This document shows, piece after piece, positions 22,940 to 34,000 of a stretch of DNA of 64,000 bases. A model generated the notes under the pieces. It was not told the DNA's origin and searched no databases. It saw only the letters and a program-made list of their open reading frames with translations. The position numbers were made by a program, and so were the translations under genes. Origin of the DNA: Antedon mediterranea (lineage: Eukaryota > Echinodermata > Crinoidea > Comatulida > Antedonidae); the NCBI RefSeq assembly GCF_964355755.1, contig NC_092670.1, positions 32,103,795 to 32,167,794 on the forward strand, read 5' to 3'. Position 1 is the first letter of the stretch; every line of letters begins with the position of its first letter.

Positions 22940-25097
22940 CTGTTCCGCCGTACCACGCCGAGAGTGTTAAAGAGTTGCTATCCAATCGAGTTTGAACAAT
23001 ACCATGAAAGCCCCAGTGGTCTAATGGTTAGGGCAACTGCATATCAAGCAGACGGTCCGAGTTCGAGTCTCGGTTGGGGCGACTTTTTCTCATTCTCACA
23101 GATTTCCTCATCTTTATCGTTTCAAATTAATTAATTAAATTTCAGTATATCACCGGGCGGTTTAGAATTAATGTTCTTTGCCTACTGTGTTTATATATAT
23201 AAAATTATCTCTTCGGAGATCCCGCCTCGTGAATAAAATACTGTAAGATGAGGGCGTATCAATTTGATCTCTGTTGCGCGTGTGTACAACTGAGGACTAG
23301 TGCTGTTCCGCCGTACCACGCCGAGAGTGTTAAAGAGTCACTATCCAATCGAGTTTGAACAATACCATGAAAGCCCCAGTGGTCTAATGGTTAGGGCAAC
23401 TGCATATCAAGCAGACGGTCCGAGTTCGAGACTCGGTTGGGGCGACTTTTTCTCATTCTCACAGATTTCCTCATCTTTATCGGTTCAAATTAATTAATTA
23501 AATTTCAGTATATCACCGGGCGGTTTAGAATTAATGTTCTTTGCCTACTGTGTTTATATATATATATATATATAAACACAGCAGACAAAGTATATATATA
23601 TATATATATATAGGGTAGGCTGTTTAGTAGCAGATAGCAACTTGTTTTGAGCAGTAATAAAGCATAGAAGGGCAGGAAGAACAGGGAACTCTGAAACAAT
23701 TTGGGGAGTAGAAAGATTCCAAATGAAATGGAAGCTGAAGTATCCATTGATTGATTACATTGATGATTATGACCTCATAAATGGTTTTATGATTTTAACA
23801 ATTTGTCGAGAGTACAGGAAGCATGGCGATCAAAACTCCAATTTCTTAAATGGACCAAACATTTGGTGAAATTTTGCGATGAGCAGTTTCTCTTACCTAG
23901 ACAACTTAGTGTCAGGCCGATCGGGTGGGTCACCGATTCCAACACGACGATTTAGTTTGGACATCATAAGATCTGACTCATCACTAGCATACTATTGAAA
24001 CCGAAAAAAATATATTAATTACAACAATAATTGAAACCAACAATTGGTGCAGCTAAACGTCATGAGATATCTATCAATATGTAATTATTTTCAATTGTAC
24101 ATTATGACATAAATCGGTTTCGTTTTACGCAGAACTAACTGTGTCACCGCATGTCATCGTCACAATATCAACAATAATGTAAATATATCACTTACCAACA
24201 GTAAACCAATGGTTTTATTTGTAGGCGTCCCAAAACGTTCTTTCTTGTCCCAAAGACGACCTATGTCTTCTAGAGGTTGTAACCGCCGTAAAAAGCTGTC
24301 CTGTTCATTCAGCGATAACCACCAGCCTAAAAAATGTCAAATCAGGAGAAGTAACAAATGATTCTTATTTTTCTTCGTCATATTTATCTTCATTGTCATC
24401 AACATCCCGTTTTAATAATTTAAACTGTTATTATTAGTATATCATGATTGTTATAATTTTCTTTCCATTGTCATTCGGCGTCGTCTTTACCTTCATCGTC
24501 GTGGTGAACATTTATATATATTATAATACAAAGTAGCATGAGTTGGTAAATGTCATCATCATCACTATTATCATCATCTTCTTATTCCATCTAAATAGTC
24601 CTAGTGTAAAATGACCATCTTCTTTCAACATCAACATGTACTAATATAAACATCATTCTCTCTCCCTTTTCATATACACAAATCACACTTAATTGTGTAT
24701 AAATGATAGTTACATATTATAGTAATATATATTATTATTATTGTTTAATTTACTAAGTTAAAAAAACTTTTTACCGTCGAAACAGTGGACTGGATAATTG
24801 CAGAGTAAACCGCCATCTACGTAAATATCAGTTGTTCCATAGTTGAAATATTTTACGGAACCAAATAAACCTACAAGAATATATATTTTATAATTTATTT
24901 AAAATTAAATAGTTTTAATAATTGATTGAAATTGATTGATTGAAATATATATTTATACTGGGTAACCTCTTCAGTCAAAGACTGGTCTCCCAGAGGGCCC
25001 AGTTGGTGATCAGTACTAATACACCGGGGTAACCCCCTACTCGTCTCGAAAGATGTACTAGGTTCTTTAAAATGCACACGAGCTAGTTGTGTACACT

Positions 25098-25131
<34 letters not shown>

Positions 25132-28100
25132 TCGTTCTACCACCAGAACCATGGAGTGAGTGAGCCTCAAACCCCTTGCGATGTTATGGCTACGTAATTA
25201 CTGTTCCACTGTCTTAACCGCTCGGCCACTCACTCACTCACATGTTGAAGCTTAAAGTGTCATCCATGTGTTTAGATTATATTAAAAATGATGAAGTCAT
25301 TAACGAGAATCTTAATATTAAGGTAGCACTTTTAAGCTTCCTGTTTAGGGCAGTAAGTAATAAATCACAACATCCATAAAACAAACACAGAACATCACAA
25401 CTTTTTTTGTGGCTATTAAGAAATTTAAATGTTGTGTTTAAGACAAGTTAGAACCGATTTCCTCTCAGCCTGTACACAGTAGGCTTACTGTACAAATTTC
25501 CTTACTAAATTCTGTACGTTGAAAATATTGGGAAACTATCAAACCTTTTCAAAATTATAAGCTACGCGACTAGTGTAAACAGGAAATAATCATTATTTAA
25601 AAGAAAACATTATGTATGTTTCGGTTTCGCGGATCTACATTCGAAGAATACATAATTGATAGAAAATGAAACCAACAATTCATCTACTGTAATTGTAAAT
25701 TGTTTTAAACACATAAGTTGGACATAATCCAGTACAAAGACAAGCAAATAAGGCGTTCAAGAAGATGAGACTCAGCAGATAGGAGCTTCAGAAAATATAA
25801 GCTTTAGCATATGAGCTTCAGCATATAGAAGCTACAGCAAATAGGAGCTTTAGAAAATAGGAGCTCCAATCTAGAAAATAGTAGTTTCAACAGACAGGAG
25901 TTCCAGCAAAAAAAAACTTAAGCAGATAGGAGCTCTAGAAAATAGGGGCTCTAGAAGATATGATTTTCAACAGATAGAAGTTTTAACAGGAGGAGCTTCA
26001 ACAGATAGAAGCTTCAACAGATAGAAGCTACAACAGATTGGAGCTTCAACAGTTAGGATTTTTAGCGGAAAGAAGCTTTAACAGATATTAACTAAAATAG
26101 ATAGGAGCTTCAACAGATAGGAACTACAATAGAGAAGCTTCAACAGATAGGAGCTACAACAGATAGGAATTTCAGCGGATAGGAGCTTCAAGAGATAGGA
26201 ACTTTGACAGGTAGGAGCTTCAACAGATAGCAGCTTCAATAAGTAGGCTCTTCGACAAAAGGTTGAAAACAAACTATAAACGTTTATATATTAGCATTCT
26301 CGAACAATGACCACTGAATTGTGGTCCAACTTATTTACAAGAAGTCTTTGGAATACATTGTAATTACCTTAAAAATGGAATATACTACCACAGTTGGTGA
26401 ACTGACTGAAATCAATAACGGTATATGGACTGAAATAAACAGTAGGGGCCCTTCACCTTCTGAAAAGTCTACATTGATGTCAACCAGGATATATATTGAA
26501 ACCACCGACAGCAACGATGCTGATGACATTTCCTTTGATACCATAGAATACATATTTATAGGTATAGGTGCATTTGTGTTTTTAAGCCTAACAATTGCAA
26601 TCGTCTACTACTTGTGTAAGAGAAAGTGCTGTAAGACAACAGACCCGGACGAGACTGCAGGAAATATACCCAGGAGAAATTCATCAAAAAGTGCCCGTCG
26701 TACAAGTAGCTTTAGGGCGTCTGTGTATGGATTTATTAGTGGATCAAAGTACAAGAATCTTGGGCTACAGCAAAACGCAGCGAGTGTTCGCTTCCTTAAC
26801 GACAGGCAAAGAAATGGGGTTCAAACATTCTTTGCAGAAGACGATACAGCTGCCGTTCATACAACCACCAGCGTGGTAAATCAGCACCATGAGCAAATAA
26901 TTGACGCGGCGACGGTGAGCGATTGTCGACAAGTTTATGTAAACACCAATCCAGGGCTCATGTCTGAAATTGCTAACGAACCATGGGAGGAAGAGCCACA
27001 CTATCAAGTGCCTCGAATTCAAAAATTGACTAACTTTCCTCCAAAACCGAGTGCTCGTGAAATGCAACTGAACGATGACAATGCTACAGATGTGTCCGAA
27101 GAGTTTGATGATGATGACAATTGCTACGAGCATCTTGACAGCACGTGTCAGGAATTCGGTGATATGGTTATTGTAACTGGACTGTAAAATGAGTAGATTT
27201 TAATAACGATGATCCGATTTAAACATTTTATTTAGGCCATCTAATCTAACTTACCTGGTATAGCCATAGACATTCTTACAGCAATCCTGATTGGTAGATT
27301 AGGAGTTGTTTTCACGTGACAATATTCGACATCCATTCGATTGATATTAGTAACAACAATGCAGAGCTCCTTACCAAACTTTGTATAAAGCTGAAACGTT
27401 CATTAAACAAATTTAGATAAGTTGTCAGTCACTGCGCATGTATGTTTGTTAGAAGATTCTGTTTTTGTTTAACTCTCTACCTATTTACAATTTTTATGAT
27501 CCCACCCAAAGATTTGTTATAGGACTTGGTTTATGTAGAGCATATTATATGTCTGTCGTGTGGACAGGGTTGCCACATGAGAAAAACAGTGAATGAAATC
27601 ACTTATAGCATAATGGAATTTAAAATTAATAAAATGTATAAATAAATACGAATCTTAAATCGTGATACAATAGTTTGAATAGCGTTAAGCCTAATAGTAA
27701 TTTCAAATATTAATTGTAGGCCTATACAATTTTTTTAGTGGTAACCAAAATAACTCATAAGTGTATTCTAAATCGCGTTGAAATCCACGCTTTGACATTT
27801 GACATATATCAGACATGAAAGAGCAATCAAGTAGAAATACATGTTATTTTCAACTAGGGAGAATTATAATAAACTGTAACACCCAGAAACAATATACCAA
27901 CTTAAAACTCCATTTTGCATTCATAATTGGCTTAATTATAGAATTTAAATTTTTGATAAATGTATTTAATATATTCTAATCAATGATGGATTCAGAAATG
28001 TTGTAGGCGTAAGTAGGAACTTTAACATATTGTGCATATCGTAGACTATTTTCTGTTAGAAATGTAACATATACCTCCAAAAATGTGATATCCCTGTTCT

Positions 28101-31000
28101 GTGTAACTTCGTAAAGTTGATCTCCGAACCAGTTAAACAATCTCTTACCTGGATGCCAACCGTAATAACGGTTTAAGTTAGGCAATAAGCTGAAGACACC
28201 ACAGCGAGCATCTAAGAAAGAAAAATACTGTACAATACTACTTATTTATAGTGTAACTATAGTCCATTGTTTGTATTGTTGCATTAGTTATAAATCCAAG
28301 AAAAATATTGAATAAATATACTTTTGACGATTATAAATGTTCTTCTTTAAAATGTACAGTACACGGTTTTTAAAATAATAATTAAATTTGATTAGTCCAA
28401 AAATGTTGTTCTACTGTAAAAAATAAATTATTAATTAATGTATTTGGAATATTAGTCTTACTAAAGCTCTTATAATTTCCACCAGATTCTCTGTAACTGT
28501 AATTCCAAATATGGCATTATCTGTCCAGTATTATGGCAAATTATTAAGTACTAGATGGCACGCTCGCTTCGCTCGCGTACCATCTAGGTCGTGCCCACAG
28601 ATGGTTCTCGAATACACAGTATTTCCAGCGAGAAAAAAATGGAGATTTCAAACAGTGTACGTACCGCAGGACTATAATACATATTGTCGTTTACAGAAAC
28701 GAATAAATATACACAATGATTTATGTAGTCAACCAAAATTAGCACCCTGGGAATTACTTCCGAGAGAAAAACAAAATGAGTCAAATTTTTTTATTTGGAC
28801 TCATTTAAACAAACCCAATTTGTGTTTTGTATGTAACATTAAGGGTTGAGGGATGGGGGAGAAGATGGGTACAAAGAGGAAACATTTTAAAATATATTCT
28901 TATCCACTCAGTAACGAAATATTGTTTTTAATGTTTTATAGGCCTATAAATAATATACCACTAAATACAGTAAAACATTTACGATTTAATACGGTACTTT
29001 GTTAAAACTCTCACTGTCATAGTCGATTGAAATAGTAAAGTACACCACTACGACGTTTATATATTTTTAAATTATTAATTAATACAAACGTTGAGAAGCA
29101 ACTGTCAGTAATAACATTTATTTATTTGTATATTATATGTTTATAATCTAACAGTAGGGCCTACCCACACTCACAGTAATAAAGTTTATTTGTATATATT
29201 TTTATATTACATCTAACAGTACCAACACTCACAGTAAGAAATTTGCGATTCAAATTGTGATCAAAAGTGGTTAATACCTTAACAGTATTGTACAGCATTG
29301 CAATACTATTTATGTTTATTCTCCAAGGGGGCCCATAAATCTAAATCTATACCTCTATGGTTAAACCAAATAATTTGGAATGTTTATTTCTATATTATAT
29401 GTTTATAATCTAACAGTAGGGCCTACCCACACTCACAGTAATAAAGTTTATTTGTATATATTTTTATATTACATCTAACAGTACCAACACTCACAGTAAG
29501 AAATTTGCGATTCAAATTGCGATCAAAAGTGGTTAATACCTTAACAGTATTGTACAGCATTGCAATACTATTTATGTTTATTCTCCAAGGGGGCCCATAA
29601 ATCTAAATCTATACCTGTATGGTTAAACCAAATAATTTGGAATGTTCCATTCATCACAAATCAATACATTTGTAAAAACGTATATTAAATGTATCAAAAT
29701 AGTATTTTTTAAAGAAAATCGGCCTGTCTTCAACATTATGATGCTGTACTCGAACTGTTCAACCGGTTTTCAGCTATTAAAAACAATTATCGTAGGAGGA
29801 GATAGGAAAATGCGAAGCCTCCTCGCATTTTTGTGGCGGGTATTTTTCAAGACGGACATCCATTAGACAGTGTATACCACGATCGGAAAACACCCCTATT
29901 TGGGGCAAATCGTTGAACCTAAATTCGTTTTAATCGTCAATAACTAATTATCTAACTTAATTTAATTAGTAAACAGGGTTACATCAGGTGGTTAAAATCA
30001 GTACCGAAAGTACCAACCAACTTTATATACCACCGTGTAAAAATTCTAGAAGTAAGGCGCGATTTACCGAATTTTGCCCTTACGTAAATTTATATATAGA
30101 TAGTGACACATTTATCACACGTAGAACGCATTGGTTAGACTTATGATACGTGTGATACTGTATTATAGAATTTGCCACGTTATAATAGACACTATTGTAG
30201 ACGGTACCAGTACGTAAAATCCACTAATGATTTGTATTGACCATAATTCAACAAACAATACAGTCAACCGAAATACATTAATTTTAAATGAATTTAGTTC
30301 GTTAAAAATGTTATTACCAAGAAATATCTTGCGTAGGTCCATTCGTAGAAAGTTTTCAATCTCGTTGGACGTGAAGCCGACAGCAAGTAGAGCTGCAGTC
30401 ATGGCCCCAGCGCTAGCTCCAGCTAAACGTATAATGTTCTGCCATATGCCCACGTCTTCTAGAACCTTTGTAAATATGTTGAGATATTAATGTATTCTTA
30501 GCAATACGTAATTTTAAGATTGAGCAAAAATGTACTAATATATCTAGTAATTAAATAAATTAAATTTGACTTGCTTGCTTGAAGTGTATTGTGAAGTTCT
30601 AACTTCTGGGTCTTAAAAGAATTCGAAGTAGCACAATTTACAAAGAATATCATGTCGTTCTAGTGGCGACAAAACTAACCCGTATAGCACCTGCGTAAGC
30701 GATGCCTTTATTTCCTCCACCTTCAAATACAATGTTTTCGAATGGGTACTGGTAGTCTGTATAATTGATGTCCATAATAGAACTGTTATCACTGAACCAG
30801 CTGACTGCAGAGACTTCAGAACGTAACGAACTCCTTGAGGAATCTTTGAACATATTGAGATTGTCGATTTCTTGGTAGTTTTCAGGGATCGCCTGACCAA
30901 GGAAGAATGTTGGGTCGTTGAAATCATCGTCACTGAATGGAGTCGTTTTCTTTTGTGACTTTGGACTGACCGCGACCGTTTTCGAATATTTTCCTCCCAT
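17971..31000 (-). CDS. Patatin-like phospholipase with N-myristoylation signal and EF-hand
   Basis: Predicted lipid acyl hydrolase (phospholipase A-type) using a Ser-Asp dyad. Twelve coding exons: 30680-31000, 30318-30465, 28075-28211, 27255-27390, 24775-24870, 24196-24326, 23897-23991, 21759-21915, 21166-21267, 20297-20455, 19769-19864, 17971-18207; 604 residues, all joins in frame. Seen: oxyanion loop EGGGNKG (94-99), nucleophile elbow GASAG with Ser125, DGG with Asp266. MGGKYSK at the start fits an N-myristoylation signal, so membrane anchoring is inferred. The C-terminal third carries a canonical EF-hand loop DTNKDGKINFQE (435-446), split between exons 9 and 10, after a weaker helix-loop-helix (about 379-420). 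The tail is lysine-rich (PVTKKKKIVKPIK). The start is the first ATG upstream of the patatin core. The patatin core looks like the bacterial or ExoU type rather than PNPLA2/3, but I cannot name the subfamily. Confidence 0.92.
18335..19190. repeat. Cluster of tandem and nested family A MITE termini
   Basis: About ten copies of the terminus GGTTCCCACTAG or its complement CTAGTGGGAACC occur within 0.85 kb, with GACGTAAACGCAACGCAAGC between them. The last part (about 19062-19170) is a direct tandem of a ~57-bp unit ending GTGGGAACCTAGCTTTACG. It lies in the last intron of the phospholipase gene. Confidence 0.85.
20640..20895 (+). mobile_element. LINE-like 3' end fragment
   Basis: Shares GAATAGCATTCATATGTA, AATTTGATGTATTT and CCATTTTAAGTGGACC with 57205-57415. 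Both copies end in short repeats of the ATCTTGA type, as CR1/L2-like retroposons do. No reverse transcriptase is present. It is intronic. Confidence 0.5.
21361..21584. mobile_element. Fold-back MITE flanked by TTAA
   Basis: The left arm GCCCGGCGCACACTAGAGCT and the right arm AGCTCTAGTGTGCGCCGGGC are inverted, followed inward by GGCTGAGCCAACTGGCACGA on both sides. TTAA lies at 21357-21360 and 21585-21588, as expected for piggyBac-mobilised elements. It is intronic to the phospholipase gene. Confidence 0.85.
21974..22324. mobile_element. Fold-back MITE with CCGATTTTCCACTAGGCGAA arms
   Basis: The left arm GCCGATTTTCCACTAGGCGA and its complement at 22290-22324 form inverted termini extending through GAATTTGTTCGCGCGAAT. 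Its right flank TTAA (22325-22328) is shared with the next MITE. It is intronic to the phospholipase gene. Confidence 0.85.
22329..22497. mobile_element. Family A MITE, intact copy flanked by TTAA
   Basis: Termini AGCGTGGTTCCCACTAG and CTAGTGGGAACCAAGC are inverted, and TTAA lies on both sides (22325-22328, 22498-22501). The interior contains inverted words around CACAAGCGATGGCTTATTCG. It is the reference copy for the family in this window. Confidence 0.85.
22592..22850. repeat. 47-bp minisatellite, about 5.5 units
   Basis: The unit contains GGGATGTGGGGTGGCGTCTC, GTTATACAGGGGCGGATATA and GTAAGTT, with a few substitutions per unit. The short open frames across it are by-products. It lies in the same intron as the tRNA-like genes. 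Confidence 0.95.
22903..22936. repeat. TA dinucleotide microsatellite
   Basis: A pure (TA)n run just before the first of two duplicated tRNA-bearing units. Similar TA runs at 23554-23574 and 23590-23611 follow the second unit. Confidence 0.9.
23010..23081 (+). tRNA. tRNA-like gene, copy 1, apparent anticodon AUC
   Basis: Folds as a 72-nt cloverleaf: acceptor GCCCCAG with TTGGGGC, D arm GTCT/GGGC, anticodon stem CTGC/GCAG (outer pair A-A mismatched), T arm CCGAG-TTCGAGT-CTCGG, discriminator G. The A box (TGGTCTAATGG) and B box (GTTCGAGTC) are good, and TTTTT follows at once as a pol III terminator. The seven-base loop ATATCAA puts AUC at positions 34-36, which would read the Asp codon GAU. 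That is unusual because tRNA-Asp normally has GUC. It may be a true but odd gene, a pseudogene or a SINE head. Confidence 0.75.
23373..23444 (+). tRNA. tRNA-like gene, copy 2, apparent anticodon AUC
   Basis: Same as copy 1 except for one T-loop base (GTTCGAGAC). It is part of a duplicated unit (22937-23203 and 23300-23566, offset 363 bp) carrying the flanking CCGCCGTACCACGCCGAGAG and the downstream poly-T. Retention of all stems in both copies suggests the structure is intact. Confidence 0.75.
24958..25235 (-). mobile_element. tRNA-derived SINE (Ser/Leu-like head), minus orientation
   Basis: On the minus strand GAGTGGCCGAGCGGTTAAGA is a Ser/Leu-type A-box region, and GGGTTTGAGGCTC about 50 nt later resembles a B box. 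The body contains AGATAAGGACTATAAACCGT and GACGAGTAGGGGGTTACCC. The same body words occur at 50407-50640, so this is a family. It is intronic to the phospholipase gene. Confidence 0.75.
25770..26250. repeat. Degenerate ~18-bp minisatellite (GAGCTTCAACAGATAG)
   Basis: Many diverged units of the type GGAGCTTCAACAGATA with indels. It ends about 125 bp before the start codon of the nested gene at 26375, so it lies in that gene's presumed promoter. It also lies within intron 4 of the phospholipase gene. Confidence 0.85.
26375..27187 (+). CDS. Nested intronless gene: single-pass membrane protein with tyrosine motifs
   Basis: An unbroken 270-residue frame on the strand opposite to, and inside intron 4 of, the phospholipase gene. 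Seen: short acidic, Thr/Ser-rich N-terminus (1-59) with no signal peptide, one hydrophobic segment IFIGIGAFVFLSLTIAIVYY (60-79), then CKRKCCK, which by the positive-inside rule puts the ~185-residue tail in the cytosol (type III topology). The tail is rich in R/S near the membrane and acidic at the end, and carries YKNL (126), YVNT (188), YQVP (210), YEHL (251) and FPPKP. YxN and YxxP/YxxL are known SH2 or sorting motif shapes; function here is inference. I do not recognise a family. The start chosen is the first ATG; an in-frame GTG lies 54 bp upstream. No AATAAA is seen before the phospholipase exon at 27255. Confidence 0.72.
   Translation: MEYTTTVGELTEINNGIWTEINSRGPSPSEKSTLMSTRIYIETTDSNDADDISFDTIEYIFIGIGAFVFLSLTIAIVYYLCKRKCCKTTDPDETAGNIPRRNSSKSARRTSSFRASVYGFISGSKYKNLGLQQNAASVRFLNDRQRNGVQTFFAEDDTAAVHTTTSVVNQHHEQIIDAATVSDCRQVYVNTNPGLMSEIANEPWEEEPHYQVPRIQKLTNFPPKPSAREMQLNDDNATDVSEEFDDDDNCYEHLDSTCQEFGDMVIVTGL
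29129..29645. repeat. Tandem duplication of a 262-bp unit
   Basis: ATCTAACAGTAGGGCCTACC appears at 29147 and 29409, and everything to CCAAATAATTTGGAATGTT repeats with only a few substitutions. It lies in intron 2 of the phospholipase gene and contains no coding sequence. Confidence 0.95.
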
Positions 31001-34000
31001 TTCTGTCGATGTCTTTAGCTAAACTGAATCATTATAAAACGAAGAATATAAGTTATATACAACTTTAAACTTGCAACGGTCACTAGATAGACTAACTAAA
31101 TGACTATCGCATTCATCTAAAAACGAGTCTATCAGTGTTAAATACTTGCGATAGTCAGTTAGAATCTATCTAATGACAGCTGCATAATCTGGTGAACATT
31201 AAATGTAAAGTTATCTAGTTGGATAAATCAATCTTAATATATAGACACAAATACCTTTTCTAAAATAATTGTACGCTAAATTATTTATTTTGTCTCTTAA
31301 TAACGTTTTACATGATCCTCATAGCCCGCATGCGTAAAGTTATAAAATTTTAAACATAAACTTAAATAGGAAACCTACTTTAGTCAACATTACATAATCC
31401 TGGTATTTAAAAAAATATATATATATATATTTGGATATAATTTGACCATAAAGACAAGATAATTTTCCATTATTAGACCTAAAGAGAAACCATTACAGTG
31501 TTCATAAGAATAGTGCCGGATATGAAGGACGAGTTTATGAGGCGAAAAGGTCATTAATAATGAAACGAAAGACAATGTTCATTCGAGTAAACATTACCAT
31601 ACCCACATCCTTTGTTATAGAGTTCAGTTATTAATGACTGACCCAAGGCAATCTAACACTAAACCACTTATTCAGTCTGATACAGGATCTTATAAGGAAG
31701 TAATCAGTTAATTAAATTGATAGGTACGATAATAGATAAGTTTTAATGAGTCAAAAGTACGCCATCCTACTGTAGGCCTATCGATAATACACTAGATCAC
31801 TAGATTTAAGATTTTCAATACTAAATAATCCATACGTACAGAACGAAATTAAATATCTAAAACATTAATTTATGATTTTTTTTAGGATTATAATTTATAG
31901 ATCTACTATTATTAGCTAATGATTTGTCATGCGGTTGCTTTTTGTTGTTTTTGTTTAGGGGTTGGTATTTGACAAGTTCTTTTACTTCTTTTCTGATCCT
32001 TGAAACAGTTCTTATTTTATGTTACCATTTTAAGTTATTGTAATTAAGGTATGCTGTTTTTATTTCATGAACTGTTTCTAAATAAATGATTATTATGTTG
32101 TTGAAACATCAGATTGAACGAAAATAGATCAGTAAAGATGGTCATAACATTTTATATTATAATATGATAATCAATAAGCACGATAATCGATAGGCCTATG
32201 TACCAAAAACTGGTAATAAGGACCCTATAATGAGTTCATGAACTATGAGGGATAACACTACTATTAGTGTTCAAAATTTACTGCAATATAATTCGCAAAA
32301 GGTTTACAGATTGGCTAGAATATTATAAATGAAGAGGAAAATGGTTTCCGAAAAATTACCCTTTCATCGATTATTGAGAACAGAAAGTGATGTAAAAAAG
32401 ACACATTTGCATGCTTATTGATGCAAAGAAGATAACGATAATCGATAAGTACGATGATCAAGTAGCGAGTCTATATTAATCACCGAAGTTATTAAGTAAC
32501 TTTGGGCCCGGTTAGAGCTTGAATGGGAGACCATTTGGGAATATTGAGTGCTGTATGGGGCTGGGGTCCCATAAGGCATTGAAATCAGCACTGCTGACTC
32601 TTATGGTAGCCCCTGCATCTAGTATCTGCCTAAGACGTACGTATTGGCTTATGCCTCTCCTCTGGTTAAGTGATCAATGTTAGGACCAGCCAAAGATGTT
32701 TTAAACACTCCTGGATGAATGTAAGACTAATTGACATCAAACACAAAACAATTTTAATAATTGCACTGACGAACACTGGAATAAGTAAACAGTCGGTAAA
32801 ACGAATTAATAAAACAGTGAGAAAATTCTGTTTCTTTTTCCAAAGGCATTTAGTACACAGCATGAATTATGAGTACCGTAATTAATAATATAATTAGCTA
32901 TACCGCAATTAGCTTATTAAAAACAAATGTTTTATTTAAACGAAAATGATTGATTAAAAAGGGCATTTAAACTAATTTTTTAACATAGCATTAGGCCTAA
33001 ATTACTTTACTTTATTAGGTTTATTAATTTATTTTTTTCCTCAATAAATAAAAACCTACACTCCCTAATAAAAAAAAAAACCCCGTAATATAATTAAGCA
33101 GGCTGCTGTTGGTTGAATCTACGCACTTTATAATGTAGGCCTATATTTAAATATGATTTTATAATGTTTATTGCTATTTAATTTTAGTATAAAACGACAC
33201 ACGACCTCTCTACCACCATATCTGCGTGCGAAGGCTGAGACCGACCTCCCTCTTTACCCATAGTTACTCATAGTTACTCATAATTAGTTTTATAGGTGTT
33301 ATAATACAATAATAAAATAAGTCAATTGTTTAATTTTCAGTGTTATTTCATTTTGGTGAAAATAGGGTACCAACACGTTTAGGCTTATTTGGTAAACATT
33401 CTTTTAGTGCCAATATCATAAGAGAAACATTACGTTTTTAACCATGTGTAAGCCTACTAAAACATTAATCATCAAAAGATTCCGAAACATACGTCTAATT
33501 AATTGAATATCTACAACAACATTTGTCCCAACCTCAACATCGACAAAATAATTAAGTGAAAACTGTATACATACCATAAGGATTAATTGTAAAGTAATTC
33601 CCGTAGATCCGATTGCATTGTTTGGCTACAATCATGTACGCTAGGTGAGATCGCTGTTGTTTTCACCTTTTCATAAAAGGTATGCAACTAACTATTTGTT
33701 GTGGGGTTTTCACGTCTTAGAATCACGCTGTTGTTAACACTTCTTAAATTCTCATTGGTCGCATTGCTACGCATCGTCAGTCAACTGAGCAAGTAAAGGA
33801 ATCAAATGTCTTAATGTTCAAGTTTATATAACATCGACTTTAGATTTTTGGTAATAATAACCAGAAGGCATGGAATCTTCGCAATGTGTAACCAGGCGAT
33901 TTTACGACGGGCATAAGGGTTGCTTTATTCAAACACGTCGCGGGTATCCTTTCCGAAATGTACACATTCCTTGAAAGGTTTTCAATCAGTAAGACACAAT

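Larger units (their letters stand above)
22937..23566. repeat. Tandem duplication of a tRNA-bearing unit, offset 363 bp
   Basis: Units 22937-23203 and 23300-23566 match almost base for base from GTGCTGTTCCGCCGTACCAC to TGCCTACTGTGTTTATATAT. The 96-bp spacer between them is not repeated. Each unit contains one tRNA-like gene. Confidence 0.9.

Noticed and set aside
28511-28849. 112-codon plus-strand frame in a phospholipase intron
   Set aside because: No domain-like pattern, no poly(A) signal, and it covers a short palindrome; judged chance.
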